From Brasenia schreberi (Eukaryota > Streptophyta > Magnoliopsida > Nymphaeales > Cabombaceae): 64,000 nucleotides of DNA. Of this stretch, positions 1 to 32,100 are shown in pieces. The position numbers and the translations under genes were made by a program. Under the pieces are notes generated by a model that did no database searches, was not told the origin of the DNA, and saw only the letters and a program-made list of their open reading frames with translations. Each line of letters opens with the position of its first letter. The first letter of the stretch is position 1. The DNA lies in NCBI GenBank assembly GCA_036023115.1, contig JAYKKT010000040.1:2911501-2975500 (forward strand), written 5' to 3'.

Positions 1-589
1 AGGAAAAGGATTCATTCCTTTTTATCTATTTAACGAGCATGAGCACACCATCTCCAAGAGAGTCCAAACTCTAGATCACTTATCTCACAAGTTAGATTGC
101 AACGGGCAAGTGGAAACGCCCTGATATCTTTTCTTGTTACTCTACCTAAAATACAAGCTTACTTGGCCGCGACACATTCTCCAGGTATGCCTTTGGAACT
201 AGACATTTTTTACTCACTTCATCTTGAAAGAAACTAATCAATTTGTACTTGCCCCATAATTACCTCTATACTGTGGTGGACCTACTCGGTCAAGCAATTA
301 GTTTTGTGTTCAAAACACATCTACCCATGGACGAATATTCATGAAATAAAATGTTAAATTCCCTTCTATCAAGTTGCAAAAAATCTTGTCTAATATAATC
401 AATTAATCCTCATTGTGATGCATAAATGGTAATCATATTAAGTTTCATTCGATGTAAGGTAATCTCTGACCAAATAACCCACAATCCTTGCACCTTAAGA
501 GTATTTCCTCACAGAAGAGATTAGATTGATGATGGTTGCAAATGGACCAACGGTTTTGATAAAATTATATTAGTAGCAACACAACTGAC
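1..589. other. URT1 intron 5 (part), no recognised feature
   Basis: AT-rich sequence downstream of the last visible URT1 exon. No ORF, exon or repeat end was recognised. It should be the start of intron 5, or intron plus 3' region. Confidence 0.5.
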
Positions 590-19253
<18,664 letters not shown>

Positions 19254-19262
19254 TGTTTCCCT

Positions 19263-19356
19263 CTTTCTTTCTCCGGCAAACTTCTTCGGTTAACTCTTTC
19301 TCCGGCAAACTTCTTCGGTTAACCCTTTCTCCGGCAAACTTCTTCGGTTAACTCTT
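19263..19356 (-). repeat. Triple 29-bp tandem repeat in URT1 leader
   Basis: Three copies of a 29-bp unit (plus-strand core CTCCGGCAAACTTCTTCGG, starting at 19271, 19300 and 19329) end about 10 bp before the URT1 ATG, so they should lie in the 5' untranslated region. The copies are nearly identical and contain no ATG on the mRNA strand. Confidence 0.85.
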
Positions 19357-19710
19357 TTTCCCTTCTGGCAGAACCATCTAGAGAGAGAGAGAGAATCCCT
19401 CTTGCTCCTTTCGGATTTAGGCTCTTCCTTCTCGGAAAAGGAGACTCTAACTTCTCGGAAAAGGAGAGCGTTTTCAGGGAGTGTGTGTGCTGAGGGTGAG
19501 ACGTTGTTTCAGTACCCCAGCCGTACCGCGTGCTTTTGAAGTCAACGGATCGGGTATGGTTGGTTTCATCAAGACGTGAATTTGGTTTCCCCACCTTTAA
19601 CCTTTAAGTCGCTCGAATCAATATATATATAAAGCCTTAAAGGCGTACTCATCCATTATCATCTCAACCATTCGTTTTTAGATGAATGATTCAGGTGATA
19701 CAATAGAAAA

Positions 19711-20096
19711 TATTTAATATATAACTTATTAATATTTTAAAATTTTAATTCAAATATCAATCTTTGATCAAGTCAATGATACAAGTAGATTTTAACATGG
19801 ATAACTATACACCTTATATTTTAGCATGAATAACATACTTATTCATGCTAAAATGCAGGTCTTATACTTATCCATGTTAAAATCTATACTTAATACGCCC
19901 TACATTTTAGCATGAATAAGTGTGCGTATACATACTTATTCATGCTAAAATATAGTGCATATACTTATCCATATTAAAATCTACTTGTATCATTGACTTG
20001 ATCAAAGATTGATATTTGAATTAAAAATTAAAAATATTAATACATTATATATTAAATATTACGCCCTACATTTTAGCATGAATAAGTACGTGTATA
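19711..20096. mobile_element. Palindromic MITE-like element upstream of URT1
   Basis: The left arm 19711-19804 and right arm 19964-20057 are reverse complements over about 94 bp with only a handful of mismatches (for example CAAGTCAATGATACAAGTAG and its complement). The loop holds two smaller hairpins built from TTTTAGCATGAATAA and its complement (19816-19854, 19903-19951). The box TACGCCCTACATTTTAGC occurs at 19893 and again at 20060. It lies 460-850 bp before the URT1 start codon. Confidence 0.85.
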
Positions 20097-23000
20097 TATA
20101 TAAATATATAAAGAGAGAGAGGGGGGGTGCGGTTGTTGCTCACTAGACATGGCAAATGTTGGTTCCTTCAATACCTGGGACTAGAACCTACATTGGCTCT
20201 CTCAGTATCAATTCCCTGATCAAAATCTATGGTTTTGCTCTCTGTTTGGTTTTGATTTTGTTTTAGAATTCCTGAAACAAATGTGGGAGACTGGAACCCG
20301 AAAAGAAAAAGAACATGGGACCATCGGTTCCTGTTTCAGTTATGTTCCCTGACGGAGGCTGGAATCAAACCACACTAGTCCCCTATTGCAGATCCCTTGG
20401 TTCCAATTCTGGGTACAGTTCAGTTCCAGCTGAACCCACTGATCCAGGTCCAAACCTGCCACCTGTATCCGATTATTTGAAGCAAATTCAGGGTACAATC
20501 CACCTGGAACTCAGATTTTTGTAAGATAAGTGTCAAAACCAAACCTCTCACAGATTCACAACACATTAGAAGCAAATTCTGTATGTAAGATATTCACTAA
20601 AATTCGGTTCTAATCGGTTATGGATATTTATCCAACTCCAGTTCCGGGCCCATCGAGGCCGATGACCATAGTTAAACATGACATTTGTGGGGTAGGAATT
20701 ATACTTTTGGAGGTAGGGAATATTTCGATCCCCATATGCCCTTATTTGACCCCATCTAAGAGTTTGCTTTGTCTTCTGTTTTTGGTTAGAAATGGATATG
20801 GCCCCTTTCGAACTGGTCCGATAGTTTCAACCAAAACTGAACCGGTCAAAACCAGAACTGTTATAACCGAACCCAAAATTAGAACCAGATTTAGAACTGG
20901 AGAGGACCTTGTTCGGTTCTAGCTTCTACGAAACTCAAACCTTTCCGGAAACCAGAATCAGCAGCTTGGAACTGCTGGTTCCATAATTTTCTAATATTTT
21001 TATCAAAATTCAAAATTTGAACTAAATGTCTAATCCCATCTTGGTAATCCAAAAAAAATTGAAAGGAAATGTTAGATCTTGGGACTAGCGTTGGTTTTTG
21101 GTGGATTTAACATGGAAATTTATACTGGCATTTCTAGGATTTAATTTTTGTAGATTGCAGTTAATCGTTCCCTTTTCAAGTCTTATGTTGTCAAAAGACT
21201 CATTCAAGTTAGTTTGATCTTTTCATTACATTTTCTCACTTGAATATCTGTCTAGGAAACCTTTGTAGATCTTTAGATCCAACGGTCTATTACTCGACAT
21301 GAACAACCTTTGAACTCATTTGACCTCAGGTTAATGGATCTCAACACACATGTATATATATATATATAAGAATGATAAAATACTTTAAAAATATATACTC
21401 TCAAAGTACCATATCATTATCATTCTTAATATACGTCTAGAGTACTACCATGGCATTGCCCCATGGCAAATGCAGTCCTTGTAGCGATGGAGAAGTTCAT
21501 GTAACAAGAATGACTCCTTGTTGGTTCTGTCTTTAATCGTTCATCAAGAACGATTAGATGACTAGGATCCAAGAATATATATATATACCTGATGTTATAT
21601 ATATATATATAGCAAAGCTAGAGGGTTGACTCACAAATTGAAGGTCATGAGTTCCACACTCAGGGGCATGCATCTGAATTTGGCCTCCCCATTTTCCCTA
21701 TTACCCCAAAAAAGGAAGTATAGGTGAGCAAAGGTTCAACAAGTTTCAGGTATGCTCTTTATTTATATATAGCAGGTGTTAATTGTTAACCGACATTCTA
21801 ATAAAAATTATACAATCTTTTATGAATTGAAACGAATTTCTAGATAAGCGATACAAAATACCCACTTTATAAGTTTGTTTATAAACTAAACGTATTTTTT
21901 AAAAAAATAATCACTCGCTGTTGTGTGAGGTCTCTTAAAACTATTAAGAAAGCAACATGCTTTAATAACAAAATTAATATCTATATATAACAATGTTGTT
22001 TTAAAATAGTCCAATTAATGCAATAAAAGGATAATATGGAGAAACTTTCCTTATGGAAAATACGGACGACGCATTAGACATGTTTGGCATCCGGGCCAGT
22101 TCTACGATTCATAAGGGCGAGTTTGGGATCGAACTGAAAACCAAATGCAAACTAAAAAATTTCCCTGTACAGAAAAAGAAACCTTATAGAAAGGGACCAA
22201 AACCAGTGGTTGTCGTTTCGGCTTGGTAGGAGGAACCATAATTGAACCGTAGACCTGTGAGTTCGGTTACGGTTCTAGGTCTAATTTGCATGGTCCACTA
22301 TCCTATTGGCCTGTTCCAATTCCAAACGCTTTTGGAACTGAATTGGTTTTAGTTCAAATTGGCGAACTGGTTCCGAACTGGCTATATCTGTGTTTGGTTT
22401 AGTTTCGGAGATGCTTCACTGCCGTCTTAGTTTGCCAGTATCATCCACCGCTCCTTTATATAGAAAATTGACGAAGATCTTGATAATAGGGCTGGTAAAT
22501 GAACAAGGTCAGTAATTCGGCCCGGCTGTGCTCCAGCTCTTTTATGATCAAACAATATTAGTTTCGGGACAGGAAAATATCATTAAAAATTTTGAGCTAA
22601 GAAAAAGAAACCAGTGTTTTGGAACCGCTAGTTCCGGTTCTAACCCAGCTTCGGTTTCATGAAAGGTAAAACTGAAACCGAATCCGAATCGAGTGGTTGT
22701 GGTTCCGTCTACTTTGATCGGTTTTGGCTCCAATCAGTTCCTAGTCCAATTCTATTACGGTTTCATAATTTTTTTTAGGGTAAGGTGTACTTATATTCAA
22801 TATCCATATCGGGTGAGGTGCATGTCTCACTTGATTCTAAAGTCATTGGTGGTGGTATAGGCCGTCGGGGATGACGGTCCCCGATTGAAGCTGCAATATG
22901 CAAGGGTCCTTCTTTCTTTTTTATAATAAATAATACATACAAATCTGTACATTTTGAGAAAGTAGAAGGGTTTCGAGTCATAGATGTTTTCAGATTAATG

Positions 23001-23165
23001 AGACCCGTTGTTTCTTATAAGAAAATGAGTCATGCTGCAATCGGGACAATAACCCACCTGGTAGGGCTCTTGACTTGCAGTTAGGGATGACAATTTGGAC
23101 TAGATCGATGGGTATCCGCTTCGACCGGTCCAATGCAGGGCCGGGCAGGACAAGGTCGGTTTTGC

Positions 23166-23331
<166 letters not shown>

Positions 23332-23604
23332 CATAAAGGTTCTTTTAAATTTAAATGTTGCATAATAAAGTTGAAGTTATTTTCTGCCTTAATTAACTTT
23401 ATGATATTCTTTTTAAAGAGTTCTTTTTATTTTGTGGCACCAATTATTGTGATTGTTGTGTGCTCATCGTGCTATCTATTACGATTGGTTTATTTACACA
23501 AGGTAATGTGCAATTTATGGAACCCAACTTTGTGGTGTGCACATCTTTTTCTTTTCAGCTTTTTTTATTACAAGCACGACTTAAAGGCAGATTATTACTG
23601 GTTA

Positions 23605-23692
23605 TAAAACTCGTGCTTTTCGAACTGGCGACCTGAACGTTCTCTTGAGTTCATACACTAACCACGAGAGCCACGGGTAGCTCCTCATGGTG
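23605..23692 (-). mobile_element. tRNA-like SINE head candidate
   Basis: On the minus strand an A-box-like TGGCTCTCGTGGTTAGTGTA precedes a B-box-like AGTTCGAAAAG by about 30 bp. Stems do not complete a tRNA, so a SINE head or decayed tRNA-derived repeat is preferred. Confidence 0.4.
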
Positions 23693-25054
23693 GTGAGCAC
23701 ATCTACATACAAATGCATGCTCTCTTTTTTCCAAGGCAAGTGACGTTAGCCACACCCCTACCAGGTATATTCATGAAAAATAATGTAGAAATTATGCAAA
23801 TGCATTCATATGAACAATGATCAGAAAGCATTAAAAACATAAAATGCAAGAAGCCCAATCTTTTTCTAAAAGTTATTTTGACTGCCACTTTCGCCTCACC
23901 TGAGAAAATCTTCTATGTTTTTCTTTTGCCAGGCGAATTCGCGTTCGACCGGATGTAACAATGTTGATGGCTGAATTAAAAATGTCAATTAATTTTTTCC
24001 CATCTTTTTCTTATCACAATATTTTTTTTAAACGTTTCAAAAGATGATGTTCATTAATTAAAGCATGCCCATCTATGTAGGTGGATTTGATAGGACTTGC
24101 ATCAAGAAAATATTGAACAACAGCTTGCAAGCAAATCCATTTCAATCATGGCAGTGTCAAGAACTGGTAAGAAACTGGGTTAACCTTGTTGATCTGCAAG
24201 ATCCAACTAACATATGAACCCGGGGATGATTTACTAAAAGTTAGACCAAGACCTCCTCTCCTGGCTAGCCGACCGACTCGCAAGTCCAAATCATGAGTTT
24301 GATACCCCATGCGTGCATCTTGGCTTCGGAGTCCTTGTCCTACAAAACAAAAACCATGTTTCAACTCGGCATCAATAAGATCCACACAATTTAAATGCAA
24401 AAAAAATTGAAATCTATATTTCAGGTATAATAGGCTCTGCAAGTTTCTTTACATTATTCATGCATTTTTTTCCTCATGGTGGACTGAGAGGACCCGGTTC
24501 TGGGCCCGGTACTAGGATTCCAAGGAGATATTGGAACTGGGTTTTCTTGAACCCGAACCAGGCCCGATCCGGTGGCCTTCAATGAAAAATGAAGAAAATC
24601 GAGAAAAAGGAAAACGGCTTCCGGAGCCAACGGCGGAAAACTGAAAGAGCAAAAAGGAACGGCGGTTCTCCGTTGTTAAAAGACCACAATGGTAACCGTA
24701 AAAACAAGCCTCCCGTTGCGAATAGAAGCGTGCAGCAGATAAATTTTTCTTCGCAATTGTCAAACGTGGCAGAAAAATTCAACTTGGCTTTACCGTGACG
24801 TTGTTCAAGAAAGTTTTCTTCGTCTGCGTCGTTGTTTTCTCTTCTTGGTTTTAACGTTACAAATAAGATAAAAAGCATTCACTCGTAAACCGTCGAAGTG
24901 TTCTCTCTCTGTGAGAGGTTGAGGAAGGCTCTTCTGCAAATTCCGACGCCATAAAAGTGCTGTCTTGCGAGACTTGATGTTCCTTCCTTTACTGGCCTTT
25001 TTCTTTTTCGTTTTTGTTCTACGTCTCTTTCGCGGTTTTCTTGTTGGTAGTCGA

Positions 25055-28000
25055 ATGGCGGGAGTGGAAGGAAGAAGGGAAAGGGAGGGAAGCAACTCCT
25101 TCAAAATCAAGATGATCACTTTCATCGATCGGAGGGTCCCCATTATGTTGCATAATGATAGAAAATCTTGTCCTCTGCTCGCTATCTGTAAGTTTTTTTC
25201 CAAAATTTTATCTTTGATTTAAAAATTGCTTTTCGGAATTTAATGTGCTTTTATGTATTCGTTTTTCTTCGGTTGCTTATTCCTTGTTTGATTTTGTTGT
25301 GGAGTGTTCCTTTTCTTCCTTGTATTTCTTTCTTATTACTGCAATTCTTGCTATGGAACTTGAGTTCAAGCTGCATAGTCGTCTGTGGATTATTTCATGT
25401 TTGGATTGACATTTTCGATGTGATGATTCTTGATCTTTTTTTCTCAATTAGTATTTATGCTTTAGCATGCTTAGAATCGGCGTACTTGGTATGTTCAAAG
25501 ACGGTCAAATCAGAGGGTCTATGAGTTTAACGAAACAGAGAGCCCATAAATTTTTGATTGCATGTGCCTTTTGAAGATCCTTTACTTCTGTAGTTAGATC
25601 AGATTGTCAAATAGATCGCCGCATCTGAATAGATGATGCTGATAATTCAAAAAGGATTTTTCAATATTGGCAACGTATTAGGACATGCAAGGTGTGAAGT
25701 TGAGAACATCCTGTCTAATATGTGCCACAGGTAACGTGCTGTTACTGAGGAACGAATTGAAGCTTAATATGGATTCTGAAGTTTCACAGCAACAACTGCT
25801 TCATCTCCTTGGTGAACAAATGCTCGACGCTAATAGGAATGTCGCGGTAACTTTTTCCATGAAATCCATATTGCTTTCAGTCATCCGCTATCATACTCTA
25901 AGTATACCATTTGTGAGATAGTCTATTATTTGGTGCAGAACAAAGATGCTGTATGTGAGAAAAATAAATTGCAGAACATTAATGATATGATCGAGCTTAT
26001 CCCTTCTCTTACAACTGAACTCAACGTCGATGTTAGTTTCAGGAAGTATGTGTGCACCAATCTCTGCTTGCAGCTGCAATTGCCTTTTTTTGCATAAGAT
26101 ACTTTCATATATGTACCTTCTCATAAGGACATTTTGATTGAGTTGGCTGCTTTGATGCTTTTCACCTTTCCTTTTGGCAGCATACGTGATTTTCAGTTTA
26201 CGCCAGCTTGTGCGATATTTGATCTTCTGGACGTTGACCTTGTTCATGGTTGGGTTACTGATCCTCGGGTATATTTTTCTACACAAACCATAACCATGTT
26301 CAATATCTACTTTATTTAGTTGAAAAAATGTTTTGGTTAATCAGAGTCCAAGGCAATGATATAGATTTCTCTTTACTGTTATATTTGTATTTTTAAGTTG
26401 TCATTCATGCAATTGAATGATGTTGGAACCGATGCATGCTTCAGCAGTTAACCTTCATTTGGGCTATCACTCCTCTTTTCCCTCTTACTTTCTTGCTTCG
26501 CTTTATCAGTTAGTAGAGTGCATGATTCTAGTTGGACATTGATCTATTATCCAGCTAGTAGATATCCTAGTTTTCTGGTTATTGATGAATTCATCGCTGT
26601 ATCAGGACATTGATACGATCGCTATACTTGGATCAAACTCCTTTAACACCCTCAAGGAGAAACTAGCAGCCCTTGGAGCAAGCAGCATAGAGCATGATAT
26701 AGATTGTGAGGTGGATAGTGTAGATTTTGCTGCTGCGACAACTGCAACTTTAGGAGTTCCATGCCCATCTGTGTCAAGAATCAGATCTTTTGGAATTCCT
26801 CCTGCAGTTTCTCTTCATCAAACTAGTAGCCAGGAAGACATTCAAGAAGCAGAACTTGTGAATGTTTTGGATCTGTCAAAAGCTGATCTTTCAAACCCAA
26901 TAAATGAATCCGTAACTCATGATGCAGATGCACCTTTGCCGATGGACATAAGTGGAGATATATTAAGTTCTGGGGATGTAGGGATACCTGAGTTATCGGA
27001 GGAACATAAATGTGATAAGTGCCACATTCCTTTCCAGCCGGAAGGTATAGAGGACGAATGCATCAAATTCACTGCTTTGGATGATATTGGGTCTTCAGCT
27101 GAAAGTACTCTATACAAGGACAGTATTTCAGTGTTTGACGAAAACGAAAATGGTATAAAGACACCAGAAAGACCTTTTGCAGGTTGTGCAATGCCTGGTT
27201 CATTGGAAGAAGATAACAAGACGATTGCAACACATGAAGTTGAAGAGTTTTGTTTCCCTAATGGATCAGATGTTTCTCTACCAAGTAACACCCGTGAGAG
27301 TAGGACATCTTCCTTAGAAAGTGAGGAGCTTTTGCACGGAGGCCCCAAAGATTCTTTGACCTCATTCATGAAGGCATGTAAAAGCAATGATTCGTCCATA
27401 CTTTCTCTTGTGGGTACGAATTCAGAAATCTCTTTCAATGATGGTGAATGTGGGACTGTTGTACCTATGGATTCAACTTCTAGCTTAGATGGTAGCGAGC
27501 CGATATATGAAGGTGAGGATTTTGTGCAAGATTTGGGAGTTGAAACGCACAGTAATTGGGAGCCTATGTATGAGGGTGAAGTTGTACTCGCCAACCAAGC
27601 AGACAGAGAAAGAGGTGGTGGTTTTGAAAATCAACCCAGTCATGAAGATGCTCAGTATCAATGCCATGAGCCAATGGCTGTAGCTCTAAGAGAAGGTCGA
27701 TGTTGTTTCCTCGTTAGATTATTCTTTGTTTCATTTTCAATTTCCAACATAATTCTTTTGATAAATTTTCAGGGGATTTTATACGGAATTTCCTTGCAAA
27801 TAGTGCAAGCCAGTTGACTGCATATGGGTATAAAAGACTAGATGATTGAGGTCAGTCCTTCCTTTCCTGTTGATCCTAAATTAATCTTTTTTCTTTGTTC
27901 CTGTTTGCAGCTTATTTTGTTTGCAGGAACAACTTGAAGAACATTCATTATGTGTCTTTGTTCGCAATAACCATTTCAGCACCATGTTTAAGGTAAAGGC

Positions 28001-28676
28001 TTCTGGTGTTCACTGTGATTCTGTCTTTGATATTTCTCTGAGAGAAATGATGTTTCCTTTTGCCCGCTAGAATCGGGAGAAACCTTAATTTGCATGCCTT
28101 CTTTCCAGCATGAAGGTCAACTTTACCTGCTAGCGGCCGACCCGAGTTACATTAACCATCCTGATTTGGTCTGGGAAAAGTTGAATAAGGTGAAATTTCA
28201 TCTTTTCCAAATGTACTGTGATGATGCCATCCTTTTTTTTTATAGGTGGGTTGGTGCAAATTTAATACAAAAGTACTCCTGTAGCTAGGAGCCTTTAAAG
28301 GATTTGTAAAATCTTTGAAGATCATTGCTTAATTGAAAAACACGACCATGCTTACCAACAATTTCGTTCTGTACAATCACGGATCACACACACACACACA
28401 CACACATACATATGCATAGAAGTGCTTGTCATTCCATTTGTTTGCTAATCATGATGACTGTCAGATCGATGGCGATCCAGTATTTACGACTGGGAATTTT
28501 GAAGAATTTAGAGCTGAAGATGAGACCATTAACTCATGGGATGAACAAAAGCCATCAGGTACATTGTGCAGAAATCTTTGATTTCCAAAATAGTTGAGCT
28601 CAAGCTCTTCACGTTCTGGCTGCAATGGTCGACATAGACATGATTGTTAACTTGTTCGATGTTTCAGAAATATCGT
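25055..28676 (+). pseudogene. MINDY (FAM63)-type deubiquitinase gene, apparently damaged
   Basis: MINDY enzymes cleave K48-linked polyubiquitin. Exons: 25055-25187, 25731-25846, 25939-26045, 26181-26268, 26606-27695, 27773-27850, 27927-27992, 28109-28189, 28465-28558 and a last few codons from 28668. Family landmarks are NVLLLRNELKL, FTPACAIFDLLDVDLVHGW, GDFIRNFLANSASQLTAYG, CVFVRNNHFSTMFK with the catalytic His, and LYLLAADPSYINHPDLVWEK. The candidate nucleophile is Cys39 in SCPLLAIC. The Gln normally six residues before it is His33, and Gly-Pro before it is Lys-Ser. The exon at 27773-27850 contains an in-frame TGA (27847-27849), and its length is out of phase by one with the next exon. All other junctions are in phase. 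So this is a recent pseudogene, or a gene with a sequence error or unusual splicing here. Confidence 0.8.
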
Positions 28677-29179
28677 GATAACATGGTCAGAACCACCATG
28701 AGGTATACCTTGAAAACACTTGATGATCACCGGAATGACCTGTTTTGTATTTTATCTGTTTTGCATCCTTAATTGTCATTCACCTGTTTTGTACCATACC
28801 ATAATTTAACTTAAGGAAAGCTGTTTAATGGTTTTCTTCCAGTGCACTTATCAGTCTTCTTTGTCGACACTTTCATCAAAAGCAACTTGATTTGATGTCT
28901 AGAGAGGAACTGACATCAGAGGAGTTTGTGTTCTACCTTAACAACAGGTTGGCAATGGTGAAGACTAGATTTATGCTGTAAATAATTTTTTATGGAAGAT
29001 TTCTGGCCTATTTCTAAAATAATTGGTCAGTTTGTATCTCAAAGACAATTAACTGAATGAGTGTCAAAAACCTTGTGTAAACTACATTGTACAATGGGTG
29101 ATACCCAACTCATGAAGAGCATTTTTTACAGACAACAAAATTGGAAACCATAACCACCTCATATTACCATGATAGAACA
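28677..29179. other. Short spacer between convergent MINDY and LPEAT2 genes
   Basis: About 500 bp that should hold both 3' untranslated regions. An open stretch ending at 28982 (MSREELTSEEFVFYLNNRL) was not recognised and is not in frame with the MINDY reading. Confidence 0.5.
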
Positions 29180-32100
29180 TCATCCAATGGTCTGTATTTC
29201 ATCACATGAATGAAACAGGCCAATCAACACAGGATTTCTGTGAAGGCAGATCATGAAGTCGTTCGAGCCAACTAAACCATCTCCATCTATGTCAAATAAC
29301 GTGTATAAAGCACGTGCCTGCAACAAAATAAAATCAGCAAAAATTAAGAATTCATTTTTGCATTAATAATGTAAACTGAGAACCGCATATGAAAGAGAAG
29401 AGACGTACACTTTTCTCACTAATGTATGGGTCTGCAGATCGCACAGTATTTTCAAACTGAATAAATGGAACCCGCAAATTAGAAATGAATGAGTTATTGC
29501 AGATTGCATAGCAAGGTGAAGGTACGAAGAAATGACGAATCTTTTTCACCTCTGCTTTTGAAATAAACCCGTCTCTATCATCATCAAAATTGTCAAAGAT
29601 GACTTCACATGCTGGTTGGAACGATCTCTGCTTCAGTAAGTAGGCAGATCCATAGAGGTACTGCAACATTTGAGACATCGTAAGCCCCTAATCCAGTATG
29701 AAGATATAAACATAATCTGAGATTATAGATAACTGTTTGAATGGACTTCTCTTAGATATCAAGATCTAAACATCATATGGGTTCTCCGTGTTGGCAACCC
29801 AGCTTTCAAGTTCTCTTTCTCGAACTTCTTCGAAGTACTTTCCAGTATGAGCAGACCATGGTTTCACAGGAAACTTGTGGAAGGCACATCTATATATTTT
29901 CAAATTGCAGGAGGATCAAGATGGTACTATCATGTTAGAGAAAACATAACTAGATTATGAGTGGTGAAGAAAAAAAGAAAGTTAATCAATGGCAAGCAGC
30001 ACAACGGAGAAGGAAAGGAACATATATAGAAGAATTAGTGACTGAGGGGTTATTGAATGTAATAAAGCAAAGTGTAGAGCTGCAACCATTTGCAGATTTG
30101 AAGTCTAGAAGTAAAGAAAGAAGGGATTCAGAAGATTTTTTAAGGTCTCATGTTTAACAGTAACAAACAAAACCAACTTGATGGTGCTAATTGGATTCAA
30201 GAGGACGTGCTTCTATAGGCACCATGGGGTCGGGTAGACCATTGCAGACAAACACCCAGGTATTGAACGCCTGACAGGAGCAGACCTAGAAGGTTTTCTG
30301 GAAGAAAGGAGATGTGATTCCCTAAGTATAACTCTCATAGAAAAATAACTCTTTTTTTTTCTTTTTGAAGTACTCATTCGTATAGCGTACAGTGACAATC
30401 TTAGAAGAAATAAAATTGTACTGATTACTTCATATCTCCATTACGAATGGCTTCATATCTCCATTCATTAGGATTGATGGTATCAACTACCAATGGCATC
30501 GACTTCCGCTGATAAATTTGATAAAAAAGAAAAATCAAAGAAAAAGTTTCAATTACTAAGCACAGGTGAGCCAAAATTCAGGTAATCAGGTGAGACCAAG
30601 TGTATAAATTTTCAAAAGTTTTGGACTGATTGTGTTGATCTTTTTCAGATTCTGGGTGAGACAGTCACCTAACCTTGCCCATTAGTAGGTCAACCACTGA
30701 TGCCTGGAATCCTGTTACAGAAGCCAACCCCCCTAAGCCAGCAGTGCCCTATGTGCCTTTGCACGACTGAGAAGTCTTGAAAGCAACTGAATGGGGGATG
30801 TTCTAAATACCCTTCTTTGCATGCTAAATCTGAAAAAACACAACTCCCTCCCCCAACATGCACTAATTGCAAGTCGTACATGAACCCTGGAGGATGAAAT
30901 ATTGCATCTCTGTATGGTATTTTAAGGCAACTCACCTGTCTGAAAGTCATTGAGCCGCAATTTTCCACATCAAGAAAAGCAAATATCTGCAGAGAAGGTG
31001 GCGTCATGACAAAAATAGTAGGCAAAAGCAAGCAAGACTAAGAGGGATAAGATAATTGAACTTTGCATCCGCAAGGCTTGCTTTCAGAAAGTTTACCAAA
31101 GTAGACTATGTAGTAGAACATATTAAAAAGCAAGAATTTGTCCTAATTAGTGCTTCCCTGAAACTTATGTATCATTTTTTTTGTTTTAATACTTAATTGG
31201 CCATTAATCTTCTTGTTAGTTAAATTGAGAAATGTCGGATAACTATAAACCTTCTCTGACAAAGGGCTACGCTCCAACCTCAATGAACTCAAGAAGTTGC
31301 ACATCTTCACACGTCCGCTGCAACCAAATTGATGGAATTAACTCCTTGAGTATCAGAAATTCAAAATTTTCAGGTTCTATAATAATGATAAAATATTAGC
31401 CTACCCCTCCCCTCCCTCAGTATAGGGTCAAAATAAAAACATGTGATGCTGAATTATTGCATTACAATCCAAAAAATTCTTAGGCAACTCAGAGCAAGCA
31501 ACATAATGTAATAAATGTAGCCAGTTCCATGACACATTAAACCATGGTTCTGTGATACTGATACCTATAAACCAAGAGTTTCCTACAAGCAAAGGATTAA
31601 CTCATGAAGAAACCAACAAAACTGTCTAGGACACCAACAAACGTGATAATATCTTCTAAGATTGAACAAAAATATGAAAAAAAGAAATACACAACGCAAA
31701 ATACTGCATGAAAAGTGATTACCATGCACAACCAAAAAGAACAGCATCTGTTAGCTCCATAGGCGTGACAAGCATAGAAAATAATAATAAGACAAAAGAA
31801 GCGTATAGAGCAGAACCAATTCAAATGGTGGACACTGGTCATAATACCTGCGATCTGGATTCATTGCCATAAACCTCTCAAGAAACTCAACGGCTTCTAA
31901 TGTATTTATGCCGAACAACTGTACAAACAATTAACACAATTGTCAGCATTCATAGATGAGACACAGAGGTGTTTTCTATTGCAACTATATAATTTTAACA
32001 AAAAGCACAGATCTGAATATAAATTATCCAAGCAATTAATGAAAGATAATGTTATTCGTGCAGATTATCAGCAGAAAACTAAGACTGGCACAAAAAGCTA

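Noticed and set aside
24805..25203. Lys/Arg-rich minus-strand ORF
   Set aside because: Low complexity and antisense to the MINDY first exon and its leader; nothing recognised.
26917..27594. 225-codon minus-strand ORF
   Set aside because: Antisense shadow of the long MINDY linker exon.
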